DNA of 64,000 bases from Bifiguratus adelaidae (Eukaryota; Mucoromycota; Endogonomycetes; Endogonales). Location: contig MVBO01000010.1 of NCBI GenBank assembly GCA_002261195.1, positions 62,001 to 126,000 on the forward strand, in the 5' to 3' direction. A model generated the notes under the pieces. The model was not told the DNA's origin and ran no database searches. It was given only the letters and a program-made list of their open reading frames with translations. How positions within the stretch are numbered: position 1 is the first letter of the stretch; every line of letters starts with the position of its first letter. The translations under genes were made by a program, and so were the position numbers. Below, piece by piece: positions 23,675 through 36,928 of the stretch.

Positions 23675-24120
23675 GCCAATTGTGCTCATTTCCATACATA
23701 AAACACGAGAAATTTGATCGCGTCCCATTTGCTCATGTACACTCTTCATCTATCCTATTGTGGAGATGATATCGTGCGTTCAAAGGTGGTGCTCCTAATT
23801 GCTTTGGCGTGCCTGCTCCAGCTCTTCGAAAAGGAGGTCTTGCCAAATAAGGAAATTTCGCGGACAATGAGAAGGCATGCATTCCAAACAGGTGCTAAAC
23901 ACATTCTCGCCTTTTGGACACCCAGATGTGGTACATGTGACATATCACTGGCGAAGCTGCGTGTCGGAAGGGTGCTGCTTGGTATGTGAGCTAATTAAAA
24001 AATCCTCTCGGAATCCGCAACATGACTTACTACTTGTACGAGATCCATAACTCGCTTCGGAATCCTCCTCTTGCTGCTCTCACACACACACACACACACT
24101 CTCACATTTGCGAAATCACA
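23675..24120. other. intergenic region upstream of the Axl2-like gene
   Basis: About 445 bp. It holds a CA microsatellite near its right end. A 91-codon open frame at 23714 shows no recognisable motif. I see nothing else. Confidence 0.5.
24081..24099 (+). repeat. (CA)n microsatellite
   Basis: About nine CA units lie 22 bp upstream of the predicted Axl2-like start. The in-frame upstream ATG at 24022 would translate the repeat as His-Thr repeats, which argues for initiation downstream at 24121 where a signal peptide begins. Confidence 0.8.
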
Positions 24121-26687
24121 ATGATACCGCAGTGTAGAATACTATACCTACACCTTCTTCTCGCTTTCTCGTCGCATGTCTTGTGCGCCGTCGTCAATAG
24201 TTCCAATCTCTTGCCCGTCCTTACTACACCATTTGCCGTGGATATGGTTCCGGTGGCACGCTCCAATTCAGCCTACTCGTACACATTTCCTTCCAACACA
24301 CTGAATAGCTGGGATGGTATTACCATTAGTCTGTCCAATCAACCTGGCTGGCTCCAGGTGGATCAAAGCGGACATCGCCTATACGGTACACCTTCCAGCC
24401 ACGATCTTGGTCAATCCAATGTGTTGGTCACCTTCACCAACGCACGGGGTGCTACAACCCAAGATGTGTTATCCCTTCAAGTCGTCAGTGCTCCTGCGCC
24501 TAAGGTCACCTCGCCAATGATATCGCAGATTCAAGTCGATCCTACCTGGGGGCCCTTGTACGTCAACTCGAGTATGCGCCTCGTCATTGGATCACAAGCG
24601 ACTTTTCCTTTCAAAACAACACCTTTACCGACTCTGCGTCTTCGCAATTATGGTATACGGCCGAATGTGATGGATCAAGCCGATTGCCAGCGTGGATGAC
24701 CTTCAATGCCAATACACATACCTTTCAGTTTGCACCCACGCTTGGGATCACTCCACTACCTCAAACGGTCCAAGTCCAGGTGGATGCGAGCGATGTGATT
24801 GGATATGGCGGAGGCGTGACGGATGGATTCAATGTAACGGTAGCAGCACCTCAAGTCGCCGCAACGCACGTCGTTTCACCATTGCTCTTGGCTAGCGGTA
24901 GTTCAGAGACAATTGCGCTTCCCAAAAACATCTTTTCGGTAGAAGGCCAACAGGTGGACGTGCAAGCCATGTTGACAGGTGCACCCAATCAACCCATCAT
25001 CAACGTCACCCTCTCTGCTTCACCAGACGGCCAACTTCCACCGCCGTCGTGGATATCGTTTGATCAAGGTGGATGGGAGCTCACATGTTTCCCCGCCAAA
25101 TCAGACAGCTACGGGACCACCGCCTATATTGTCGCGACGGACCTCGCCGGCAATAAAATCCCCACCGCAATTCCCATTGTGGTCGATGGAAAGCAACCAC
25201 CCAATGTCACAGCACAGCTGCCGGATGTCTATACGCCTCCTTCGTCCTACTTTTCGCACCAGATACCCTTGACTAGCTTGTCGGATCAACAAGGTCTGTC
25301 CTTGTCTGCGACCATCGAAACGGACGCCAACAACTCTAGTCACTGGCTGCAATGGACCTTTGCCAATCAAACCCTCAGCGGCATGGCTCCTGCCGGTCAT
25401 AGCGAGGTAGATGTCCTCTTGACGGCCATGGATAAATCCGGATCCATGACCACCTCGCTTCAGCGCATCATCGTATCCAATCAGTCAGCCAACGGCGCAC
25501 CCATTGTACCCGTTGACGTCGCCTTTTCTGGAGAGCTGTCCGGGCAAGATAAAGCCATTGTAGCGATTGGATCGGCTGTTTTAGGTCTCTTCTTTTTCGG
25601 TACAGTGCTAGGCTACTATTGTGTCCGACGACGCAAGACAGGCAAACTAGGGAGTGAAGATGGATCCAAGTTCGGTTACCATGGAAACAGGGGCACCTGG
25701 TTCAAGCGTAAAGATCGTTCAGACGCCAACATGAGCGATATGAGTGAGGGATTCGTCAATCTCGAGGATTGCCGGGACAATGACTCGGGTGTGATTAGCG
25801 AGTACTTGCAAGACCGCGGCAAGCATGACAAGAATGCCTACGAGGATGAGAACAACGGCGACAACGAAGAAGAAGAAGGCGCGCGACGGACGATATCCAG
25901 ATCACAAGCCATGATGTCTGTTCGCGCTACGCCTCAATATCACACCGTCAAACCAAAGACGTCGCAGCAAGTTCGCTTCAGTGAAGTCTCGCATACCGTC
26001 ATCTTCGATGACTCAGAGGTCAAGAGCACGTTGCCGCTTGAACAGCACAAGAGACCAACGTTGCGTTCGTCCATGCGATCGCCTCAAACAGCCGTCGCCT
26101 TTCCAGTGCCTCCACCACCTGCGCATACGCCAACACGATCACCGCTCGTGGCAGAGATCCCAAAGTCACCTCGACCAGCCAGCATTACCATCACATCACC
26201 GTCCTCACGTCGTTCCGAATGGCCCGAGTTTATCGAACCTCTACAACGTCGCGCTTCCACCATAGTCGTCGTCAATGGCGGTGAGGCCAACTTTATAGTC
26301 GATCCCAATGGTAATTTGCGGCTTGATACCCCCGAACTGCAAGAACGCGTTGCTTACAAGGACGCGCGGCTTCCAGCTGAAGTCGTAAGCTCAGAACATT
26401 ACATGCCTCTGATGCAAGACGGACAATACCCAGTCATTCGCTACAAGGCAGACAACGCGTCAGTCAAGTCGGAAACAACCATGGCATCAGTCCCTTCGTT
26501 GACAAGCTCGACCGAATCCCTATCGATCACCAACAAGGAGGAGAGGCTCGTGCAAAGGCGTCGACCATCGATTGCTTTGCACACCAATCCAAGCGAGATG
26601 GATCTATCCTTGAGCCATGCAGAATACAACTACGCACACGGAACTATGGACATGGTCGAGCCAACGATGGTGGCATGTGAAATGTAG
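24121..26687 (+). CDS. Axl2-like cadherin-domain transmembrane protein
   Basis: Two exons (24121-24557 and 24599-26687) give 841 residues. A signal peptide (LYLHLLLAFSSHVLC) is followed by tandem dystroglycan/cadherin-like domains: TFPSNTLNSWDGITISL and LPAWMTFNANTHTFQFAPT, with repeats of WLQVD, WISFD and WLQWT. One membrane helix near residue 465 (AIGSAVLGLFFFGTVLGYY) precedes a 360-residue Ser/Pro-rich cytoplasmic tail with an acidic patch. This is the layout of yeast Axl2/Bud10, a plasma-membrane landmark for axial budding and septin-linked polarity. The 41-nt intron at 24558-24598 (gtacgt...acaag) is inferred because the two halves are otherwise in different frames; a one-base frameshift is the alternative. 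Confidence 0.82.
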
Positions 26688-26720
26688 ATACAGTCTTACG
26701 TGTTTGAACAATACCCTACC

Positions 26721-28351
26721 CTATACAAGTTCTATGTAACGCTTCACTTCCCAGTCGGTCACTGCATTCATCCACAACTGCCACTCGTGCTTGCGGGTGG
26801 CCACATAATGATTGACAAAGTTGTCTCCGAGTACTTGTCTGGCAATGGAATTGGCTTCGTCCATCTTATCGGTCGCTTCCTTGAGAGATCGGGCTAGACG
26901 TTGTGTGTTGGCGAGGTCGCTTGCGGATGTAATGGGATGTACTGGAATGACCAATTTGTTCTTGATACCCCACAAACCACAACGCAGAATGACGGCGATG
27001 GCAAGTTGCGGGTTCATATCGGCCCCCGGAACACGCTAAAAGGCATCGTCAATATGTCGTCGTCAACAGATCACTGACGTTGGGTCCCTTACCACTTCCA
27101 TGCGCGTACCGGCCGTGGGGCAATCAGGTGGTGCAATGACACGAATAGCTGCCAAACGATTGTCTCGGCCCCATGAGGTCGTGATGGGTGCCCAAAAGTT
27201 TTCGACAAGTCGCTTGTACGAATTGACGGTAGGAGCAAGAACGGCCATACAGCTCTCCAGACCAACCAGGATGCCCGCAAGGAAATGCCTCATTGTTTCA
27301 GACATGCCGTCAAGATGCTCCTCGAAAGGCTTTTCCTCCTCTTGTACCGCTTCCGGGTCGGTAGACTGTGGAGCAAACCGGTTGGCTTTGTCGTTGATGC
27401 CGCGAACCGAGAAATGTAAATGTCCAGAGCATCCTGGCAAGTCATTGTGTGGTTTGGCCATGAAGCTAGGCATTACACCGCAACTGAGACCAATCTGTTT
27501 TGTCGCAGTCTTGAAGAGCGTCGCATTGTCCGCAGCTTCTTTGGCTGTCGTGTAACACAGGGCGGCCTCAAACACGCCTGGTCCCGTCTCGGTATGCCAG
27601 CCTTCCAACGGAATGCCAAACTCTTGACATTCGTCAAATACGCGGTTGTAAAAGGTTTGATTGAGACCCGGCCGTAAGAGTGAATAGCCAAACATGCCGG
27701 GCGTTAACGGCGTGGGTTGAAAATGCGACTTGCCAGCAAGCGATTGGGGTGTTTCTGATCGAAAAATATAAGATGCTTGGCCCGAATCACCTGCCTGCCA
27801 CCCTTCAACTTACCATTGAAGCAAAAGAACTCAAACTCGGCACCCACCATGCCTTCCAGACCAACTTCCTTCAATCCTTCCACAGCCGTTTTGATCAATC
27901 CTCGAGGACAACAATAGGCAGGTTTACCATTACGCATATCTTGCTCAGACTCGTAGAAAGTGACCAGAAAGAAAGGTATATCGTTCTCCCATGGAATACG
28001 ACGAAAAGACGACAAGTCCACCTCAGCAATCAGATCCTTGTATCCATTCTCACTCGACGATATAGGCGTATGCGTTGAATAGGTGGTATCATGGATATCC
28101 CAGCCAAAGATGACGGAGCAAAAGCCTATCAAGACCATGAGTAGGCTATCCGAGATGCGTGCGCATATCCTTTAGCCTAGCTACCCGTGCCTGAAAGACC
28201 TACCGAAACCGTGTCTGAGAGCACTCAGGAACTTGGACTTGGTCATCACCTTGCCCCGCAAGACACCATCAATGTCCACTCCGGCCACCTTGACCTTGAT
28301 GTCTTGCTCAAGTTCCTTCTCTATACTCTCTATCGTGTGGTCCTTTATCAT
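26721..28351 (-). CDS. type-I glutamine-synthetase-like enzyme (GlnA/FluG C-terminal type)
   Basis: Four exons (28351-28204, 28125-27814, 27754-27093, 27035-26721) give 478 residues. The N-terminal beta-grasp domain has VAGVDIDGVLRGKVM. The catalytic domain has EFEFFCFNE, HTETGPGVFEAAL, HNDLPGCSGHLHFS and NSYKRLVENFWAP, with the arginine-rich segment WGRDNRLAAIRV and VPGADMNPQLA. The C-terminus AVTDWEVKRYIEL is typical of a fungal group distinct from the classical eukaryotic GS. Related enzymes ligate ammonia or amines to glutamate. The actual amine substrate is not established from sequence. Its stop lies 33 bp from that of the converging Axl2-like gene. Confidence 0.88.
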
Positions 28352-28469
28352 GTCTCTAGATAAGCCCCACTGTGAGGCATTTTACTGTCACGAACCACGT
28401 GGGAAAGTAGAGCGCGTCATCAAAAAGTTGGATGCAAAGGATGTTTATAGAGGAGAGCTACGCTATAGT

Positions 28470-31400
28470 CTAGGGTACTAGCTTCGGGAGAAGCGAGGCT
28501 GCGAGTCGCTTGACAGGTTCAATTTCTTGCGCGGAATTGTTCCTGAAAATCACATTGTTCAGCATGTGTGATAACACTTGTGGATGGATGCTTTTTACCT
28601 GAGTGCACATTCCTGCTGTATTGCCTGTAGTATTGGATGCATCTCACGTACTTGTGAAAGAGCTTGGAAGGCAGATTCGGGTATAGTCTGCGAAAAAGGT
28701 GCAGTTAGTCTCAGGCAAATTCGAAGAATAGCTGACTTGCCTTGAGGATAAGCAGAGGCGATAATCGGCAGAAAACGAGCCATTGGGTCTCTTCTTCGGT
28801 CAGAGGTGGCTTTGCTTGTGCTATATGACTATTCTGTTGTTAGCGGGGCTAATACGAGAATGATTGATGCAAGACTTGCCTGGATTGTGTTGCCAATTGG
28901 GATTGAATAACCATTAAAAGTTGCCTCATCGAAACAATGGATGCGCTTAATTTTGGCGCCAGCAGGCCCCATAGGCGGATATAGAATAACTCTGAGGGAG
29001 CAGCGAAGGTTTTGGATGCGAGCAGTCTGATCAGTGGAGGAAGAGCGTCTTCGGGTATCTGACAATGCTTAAGCATGTCAAGCGCTTGTTCGTGCCAAGT
29101 TTACCTACAAAAATCACCCATTGTTGTAACACTTGAGTAAGTCGCTGCGTTTCTTGGTCGCTTGCATCGCCCGGCTCCGACCATTTGGCACTTGAGCGGA
29201 TCTGCGCAGGATTTAGTGGCTCATCCTCAGGTACTACTTGCTTAGGATAATGGCTATTTACCGCGTCAATCAGCCTGAATCTTAGCCACATGCACAAAAC
29301 ATACCGGAAATGCTCCAAGTATCGCAAGAAAATGTCGAGATTCGTTTTGCTCAGGTGTTGCAGAGTGAAGAGAACAATATTGAATACAACATTTGACGCA
29401 GTTCCTTTGGCCAGTTGCGCCACATGGTCCTTGAATCGGTTCTCGTCCTCTACTTCCCAATGAGTACAATACCATTCCCAAAGAACTGTTTCACGACCAA
29501 CTCACCGAGGATGGCCAAGGTGAGAAGTGCCTCTTTTCTCAATTCTCGGTCAAGACTTTCGATGCCTTCTTGAAGCATATCGCTATGTCCGGAAAACGAA
29601 TTCTTAAGCAACTGTGTTGAAGAGAGACACTATACTTACGCAAACTGGTTTGCATATAGAGGATAGGAGGCAATATCCTTTTGCTCCAAAAGTATGGTCT
29701 GACTAAGCTTCAACTTCGGAGACGGATTGCTCGAGAAGGATAGAATGATGAGGATAAAATGAAATAGCTAAAGCGTGTATGAGTTGCCAGGTCTATACTT
29801 GTAGCAACAATGACAACTTACTTGAGCTGGATTCAAGATTGAGGCTAGTGCGCGACCCAATTGTTCTGAGGCAGGATTGGTGGTATTCAGTGATGCTTCA
29901 ACCAGACGACTAACAGCGGAAAGGAAAAGCACATTGCCATCAAACGACGGAGTCTCCACGGAATAAATTGTTTGCAAGATGCGTAGCAGCATACGGTAGG
30001 ACGAAGCGTTCAAGTAATCGCAGGTAAACTTTTGTTTGGTATTAGCCATGCTTTTGGATGCTTCGAGCAAGACCTACGCAACGAAAACAAAAGGGCTGGA
30101 AGCTATTATCGTCGGTCCCGAGCGTGAAACGCGAAAGATGACACTCGTTAACTTGCAATAGTGCATGTAAATCGCGTGCATTGGATATCTTTGGAGCAAT
30201 GATGGCAGCGAGTCGGTAAATGCTCCACTTGTCCATGTGCTCCTAAGATGAAGGTCAATGAAATGCCATTGTCATTGTTCCTAGTCTCTCACCCTGTCTA
30301 TGCAATTCTGAAGGGGCACCTGAGCTTTCTTTGTACTTCTTGAAAAGCTACGTGAAGAAAGATGCGGAGCAATTAACTTCCATAGATTTGCGGCATCTGT
30401 ATTGTCAAGATGATGAGCAGCCAGAATTTGGAAACCGTTATACGGTATACCTTCAGTATCCTGGTCTAGCCAGGACCTTGTTTCATCGCAGATCATATCC
30501 AATAATGGCAAGGAAATATGCCACTGTAATCAAATGTGAACATCTTGCGCATTATCGCCGTCCCGTTACCTGTTTGACAACTTTTAATAGCGGACTGATG
30601 CGCGAGCGGAAGGAGAAGTCGTGGGCGCATGTTGCAGCTGTTGCAGAGAGCACCAACACAACGTCTACTGCGAGACTTGATAGCAAGGTCGGCTGGCCAT
30701 TGCTGGCTGTCGCTATTCCGGCATCGAATATTTGGCATGCCCAGTGATTTGCAAGGTCGCCGTCAATAGACTCCTCTCCATCATCTTGCTTGGACAAGTC
30801 CCAAATTGCAATCAAGGCACGTAAAATGCCTAGCTTTTCGACATTAGGCGCAATAGGTAGACGAAGCTCAAGAAGCGAAAGTAGTCGTTTGCTGATGTTT
30901 GGTGTGTTGCTCAACAATTGTATAATAGCCATGGCGCGATTGAGCATGAAAGCTGGATTCGTTCCTTTTTTGGGCCCAGAGGCAATTGGCGCAGTTTTCC
31001 GAAGCTAAAAAGTCAAGATTGGTCAACAGACACAGCAGATCAAAAGCGTACCTCATACCTCTGGATGGATGGCATCCCAAAAGACTTGAGCATGTTGCAA
31101 TCCAGTCTCCTGGTCTGGATGCTTTAGGAAGGATTGTATAGATGTCAGCGCATCTTGTAAGGGGTCTGAGAGTGATTCCTAATGTCAATCAACGGAGAAC
31201 CGCGTCAAATCATCAATCTACCTTGTAACGTTTCATTGGATTCATGGCGCAGTCGAGAGAAGGCTTTATCATTCGCCTGCTGCAACAAGTATAATGCCTT
31301 TCCCAAAGGTATACGCTCCACTGGCTTCTCCTCCCTATGCAGACCCGAACAATAGGTCCTCAGTCAGGGCCAGAGGTCGTGACAAGAGAGCTCACCGTTG

Positions 31401-31487
31401 GTGTACAGTCAAAGCTTGCGCGTCCACCGTTGTCTCTGCAACACCTTGGGTCATTAACCACCGCTCATTGCTTCCAACCTCTACCAT
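28470..31487 (-). CDS. large alpha-helical (HEAT/ARM-like) protein of unknown function
   Basis: Many short exons run from ATG at 31487 (MVEVGSNERWLMTQGV) to TAG at 28472-28470. The products I could join are almost wholly helical with leucine-rich amphipathic segments: RIPLGKALYLLQQANDKAF, NRAMAIIQLLSNTPNISKRL, WHISLPLLDMICDETRSWL, MLLRILQTIYSV, FNIVLFTLQHLSKTNLDIFL and WLVFCRLSPLLILK near the end. That spacing suggests alpha-solenoid repeats. I do not recognise the family. Mean exon length is small (about 100-250 nt) and several central junctions were not resolved, so length is only roughly 800 residues. The start codon is 57 bp from the divergent ELP2 start. Confidence 0.6.
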
Positions 31488-31544
31488 GGCCAGCCTTCAC
31501 GTCATTGCGTTTGCTTGTCCACGTAAAAAATACTTCCTTCTGCA

Positions 31545-34500
31545 ATGCAGGTCAAGAGCGAATTCATCGCAGTTGCTTGCAATAAGGCGACTCGGTGCGC
31601 TGCCTGGGGATTGGACGGGACTATTGCTTATGGTGCACATTCATGCGTTGCTCTCTATGAACCTGAGGTGAGTATAGCCACTGACATACGCATTGTTATT
31701 CACTTGTGTTTTTAGCTCGGACGTGTCACTCGGACTTTGCAAGGACACGAGGCTAGAGTCAACTGCGTGGAGTTCATACAGCGAGGTGAGTGGGCTCCTG
31801 TAACCTTATGACGAGGGTCTAAAGTCCGTTGTAGGTTCCGAACTACAGCAGGAAAGCGTCGCTATAGTATCAGGTTCGGCAGACAAGACAGCTCGCATAT
31901 GGAAGCGGAACGCTCAAGGCGAGGTAGTAGCTCTTGATTACCCTAATTCAACAGGATCTTATGCTTCATCATTCCTCTCTAGTGGATCAATTCTGCGTTG
32001 CTTGAAGGACATACGGCAGCCATTGATGCGTTGGCTTGCATGCGCGCTCGGTCTATCACGAGCGATTCCGACCTCATAGCGACTGGGTCGGGGGACGGCA
32101 CTGTCAAAATATGGAGACGCACCGTTCAAAGTGATGAGAAGGGTGAGACATTGAGACAACAGGGAAGCTGGGGATCAGCACTAACAAGTTAACCAGATCA
32201 AGTGGAACTTTTACAAACCATTGATACCGGCAGTACCTATTGCACTGCTTTGGCAATGTCTTACTTGCCAGGAACACAAGGTAGAATACATCGGTGAAAT
32301 AATCTTGCTATCTTTGCTAACGTCATTGCCTAGTACCAATACTAGCGACCGGCAATACCGACCTAAAGATACGGATATATACGTTCGACGTCAACAGTCA
32401 GCAATTCCATAATGCATTGTCTTTACCTGGGCATGAGGATTGGGTTCGGGGATTAGCGTTTGCAGAGTATACTCGTCAGGGGGGACTAGCCGTCAACGCT
32501 GATCCCGATAATCAGCATGCGTTACGGGAGGGAGACTTGTTGCTTGCCAGTGCGGGACAAGATAGATATATTCGACTATGGAAGGTCGGGCAAGCAAAGC
32601 AACCGACGAATTCCTCCAATTTGTCCAATGGCGCTTCTGATTCTGCGAAAGGAGATGAAGAGGCAAGTTTGAGCAAGGAGCTGTTGGAAGCACTTGAAGA
32701 CAGCATAAAGTAAGTCAAACCGAAGTTAGGCAATGCTATTGTTTATGTCTAATATACTTACCAGAACGGGCGAGAGCGTCCAATTGAGCACCAAAGCCCA
32801 TGTCATCGATGTAACAGTAGAGCAAGGAAGGGTTCAGCGATACTCCATCATGTTTGAGGCTTTGCTCTTGGGACATGATGATTGGGTATACAGTGTCGAC
32901 TGGCAACGTCCAATGCTAAACGATGGTAAGGCAAAGCCGAATTGTACCAGGCTGATTCTCCCCGGTTAGGCGCATATCATCAGCCAATGGCTCTCCTCTC
33001 GGCATCGGCAGATAAATCTATGATGCTCTGGAAGCCGGACCCACAAAGTGGTGTATGGTCAAACGAGGTAGGTGGCGTCGAATCCTCGCAAAGGCGGACA
33101 CGAGCTTATGCACGGCAGGTGCGTGTGGGCGAAATGGGCGGTCAGGCATTAGGTTTCTTGGGGGGATTGTTCAGCCCGGACGGCAGTGAAATTGTGGCAC
33201 ATGGATATCACGGTGCTTTTCATAGATGGCGCAAGAACGCGTCGAATGAAGGTAGGTTCTCGAATAATTTCACATTACCATTGCACCATTGTAAATCTCA
33301 ATCATCATCGTTAGTGGGTTCAAGTTGGGAGCCGCAAGTTTCAATAAGTGGCCATTTCAAAGAGGTTCAAGCTATATCTTGGGATCCCAAACATCGCTTT
33401 TTGCTCTCTGTGAGGTAATACTGAGCATCGCCTGCAGATGAACATATCTTCTGAGCCGAATCTCCTAGTCTGGATCAAACAGCTCGTTTATATGCTCCAT
33501 GGAAACATAGCGATGACCAGTCGACATGGCATGAAATCGCACGACCTCAGATACATGGTTACGATATACAATGTCTTGCCTTCGTGCATGATTGGCAATA
33601 CGTTAGCGGATCTGACGAAAAGGTAGCTATGGACGCTGTCTAGATATGACGCTATTGACATGATCTTGCTTTAGGTGCTTCGTGTGTTTGATGCCCCCAA
33701 GGTTTTTGTCGAGAGTTTATCACAGATCAGTAGCCTCAATGATATATCAACGGATGTGGTGAGTTTCGTCACAAAGCATGCCTGGCTAAAAAGCTCAGTC
33801 TATTCATCATACCTTGCAGGAGTCGAGACCGCTTGGTGCCAATCTTCCAGCTCTAGGTCTCTCCAACAAGGCAGTCTTTGATGCATCTGAGGTCAATACC
33901 GAAACAGAGCAGGATTTACTGGGTAGACCCATCATGGATAGTTCCGCGCCTACGGCAGCCACGTTTGGCAATACTTTGCGACAACCGCCATTTGAGGAGG
34001 ATCTCATGACGACAACGCTATGGCCAGAAGTCGAGAAACTGTAAGCGCTCAGATATTGTCCGGAATACTTTGCTGATGGTGCTTTATCGCTTTTAGATAC
34101 GGCCATGGTTACGAACTCATGTGCGTTGGCGCTACACACAATGGGCGATACATTGCATCAGCGTGCAGAGTAAGCGCAGTACTCAACACTTAGGATGCCC
34201 TTTTGACCCGTTGACTGTAGGCCCACACCCCGGATCAAGCGGTAATACGCTTGTTTGACACCACAACGTGGAGAGAAACACCCAAACCTCTCCATGGACA
34301 TTCACTAACCATCACCAAAACCAAATTTTCCCACAACGATCAATATCTCTTGTCCATCTCCAGAGATCGCTTATGGTCCTTGTATGAGCGGCAAGATCAA
34401 GAAGAAGGTAATTGTTGAAAGCTTTGGAAGACTGTAAGGTTCGCTCACATTGGCCGTACAGAACCCTACAAAATCATTGCACAAAACAAGGCGCATGCCC

Positions 34501-35068
34501 GCATTCTTTGGGACTGTGCTTGGAGCCATGATGATGGCGTATTTGCGACCGCATCACGAGATAAAACCGTAAGTACCGGTGGCATTTCATGCCTGGATGC
34601 TTACCCACCGGAATAGGTAAAACTATGGATGCCATCGGCGGACGGTTGGACGTGCGTGGCGACACTCAAACTCCCTGAAGCTGTCACCGCTATCGAATTC
34701 ACGCCCTGCAAAATCAATGATCGGTGAGTAGCTGTGTCTTACGTCAACCGCACATTATCTCACCCTCGCCTTCATAGGCATATCCTCGCATGTGGTCTCG
34801 AGAATGGTCACATCTACCTTTGCCAATCCGAGCCCAACAATATCACCTCCTGGTCCCTTCTCGCTTCCATCCCCCACGAGTAAGTTGATGCCAACGTGCC
34901 CAAAGCGAACCACTTTTTTCCCACCTCGTCCAGAACACTAACTTCATCTATTCCAGATTGACACATGCAGGCACAGTGAATGGTCTATCATGGCGCACCA
35001 CACCCTCCCTGCAACTAGCCACCTGTGGTGCAGATCACGCTGTTCGTCTCTTCTCCATTGAAGTGTGA
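31545..35068 (+). CDS. ELP2: Elongator complex subunit 2 (WD40 protein)
   Basis: About a dozen exons run from ATG at 31545 ([20 protein letters not shown]) to TGA at 35066-35068. The protein is a double beta-propeller scaffold in Elongator, which modifies wobble uridines in tRNA. WD repeats are visible along the whole gene: [103 protein letters not shown] and NGLSWR near the end. The order and wording match Elp2 rather than generic WD proteins. The stretch at 32620-32700 encodes a Ser/Glu-rich loop. Individual exon limits were checked only in part. Confidence 0.9.
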
Positions 35069-35165
35069 AATGTTCAATCATTAATAGATTGCTCTGAAAC
35101 ACGCGTTTCACATTTCTCTTCTTTCAGGTCTACTCTGGTCACTAGGAGTATCGACCTGGCCTGCG

Positions 35166-36862
35166 ATGGCGTCGTCGACACGTGTAGATGGTAAATCTTG
35201 CCGTTCAACTTCATTTGTCATCGTCGTTGCCTTTACATTACTCCTCATCACTACTCTTGTCTACCTTCAAGTTCAAGACTTTCGACTTCCTACTACACCC
35301 GTAGACGCTGCACGACTGGAGGACGAGTATCAGACATGGCGGACAAGTTTCAATGCGGTTGCTTCCGACTCTTCCGTGCAACCGGGAGACCCGAGTTTCA
35401 TGAACCAAGACGAGGAACGATATCTAGCGTTCTTTACCCATAGTGGTTTGCACAATCAGTTGTTCTCTGGTGAGTTTGAGCGTTAGTATTTGAGAACATG
35501 ATGCTCATGCGACTATTAGTGGAGAACGCGCTGCTTCTGTCATGGTATCTGAATCGCACGTTACTATTACCCCGAGCACGCCTAGGCAAGCCTTTTGGAT
35601 GGTCTCCGTATGAAAAGATGCACATTGAGCATTCGATACAAGACAAGACGAGTCGCAGTGCCATGTGTAAAAAGTACAGCAAACGGATGACCTTTTACAA
35701 GATGGAATGTCCAGAGCCTAATGACTATACCTTGATCAGCTATGAGGATCTCTTTGATATGACTTGGGCCAAGAAGCATGTCAAAGTGATTGAAAGAGAC
35801 GATATGAGCGATGAATGGCTCTCTAAAGAGCTTGGCATCTCCACTAGCGGACAAAAGAAACCGACGGAGGGCATCTTTGTCGATGGTGATGTGCGTTATT
35901 TCCTTGGCGTTACGATCAAAGAAGGCAAATCCAAAGGGAAACCATACACCTGGGATTATCGCATATACGACGTACCCAAGATTTCGTCCAGTAGCAACAA
36001 GTTTGCTGTCAATATCGCGCTCGACGATCTGCGTAGACTGGATGACAAGTTGCTGCATTTCAATTCCCTATTTGGCACAGGACGATTCCCCATTACCAAG
36101 ATGGAACATCTCGAATTCATGCGTAAGCTGCGGCTCAGTCTGGTCTATCGTCATCCCATGGTTTCTCAAAGCGCCGATATGATTATACAAAAGTTTGGCG
36201 GTGCAGGCAAGTTTATGGGCTTGCATATCCGGTGAGTGCTTATGGGCGCGTGGCTGGATCCGTGACTGACAGTTGGTTCTTTGCTTCATAGAGCGACAGA
36301 AGAACCATTTGCCACTCAATTATCATCCAATGTGCAATATGCCGTTGATCGAGCGTCATATTGGTGGAACAAGCAAGCCCAACATTCCGAAACCACCCTT
36401 TCCGAAGAGGATCTTGCAGCCTCTCTGGAACCACTAGTCGATAGCCCTCAGAAACGACTGGATCAGTGCATCCAACTCCATGCTACCCATTCAATACCAC
36501 TTGTCTATATGGCCACAGACATGCTCGATACCCGCCATCATTCCGCCTTTAAGCTCATTTACGACACCTTTCCATGCACCTTCACTCTCGACGACTTTTT
36601 TGCTCTTCCCGACCTCGACTGGACGCTTTTGAAAACATACGGGAATCCTTACGACGGCACTCCCATGATGCGCTATCTCATATCCATCGTCGACGGATTC
36701 GTAGCCAGCCGAGGCAGCATCTTTCTGGGTACAAAGATCAGTACCTTTTCTGGTTTCATGCTCCGTATGCATGATGTGTTCTGGATGAAAGAAAAGCTAG
36801 CCAAGATGGCAACAGAGGCTGATGTAGGATTAGGCCAAGGATTCTCGCTTCCTTCCGTGTAA
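35166..36862 (+). CDS. type II membrane O-fucosyltransferase-like protein
   Basis: Three exons (35166-35469, 35520-36231, 36292-36862) give 528 residues. A short cytoplasmic tail and one anchor (SFVIVVAFTLLLITTLVYLQ) precede a lumenal domain. The signature FTHSGLHNQLFSVENALLL followed by SWYLNRTLLLPR is that of fungal GDP-fucose O-fucosyltransferase-like proteins, and FMGLHIRATEEPF supplies the conserved basic segment expected to contact the sugar nucleotide. The C-terminal half has SIPLVYMATDMLD and SIVDGFVASRGSIFLGTKIS, the typical end of this fold. The acceptor is unknown, and an activity other than fucosyl transfer cannot be excluded. Confidence 0.78.
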
Positions 36863-36928
36863 GATGTAGACTTGTAGTTGTATAGCAGAATATAATTTCG
36901 TACCAGTTTCGTACCTCTGTTTTTCTGA

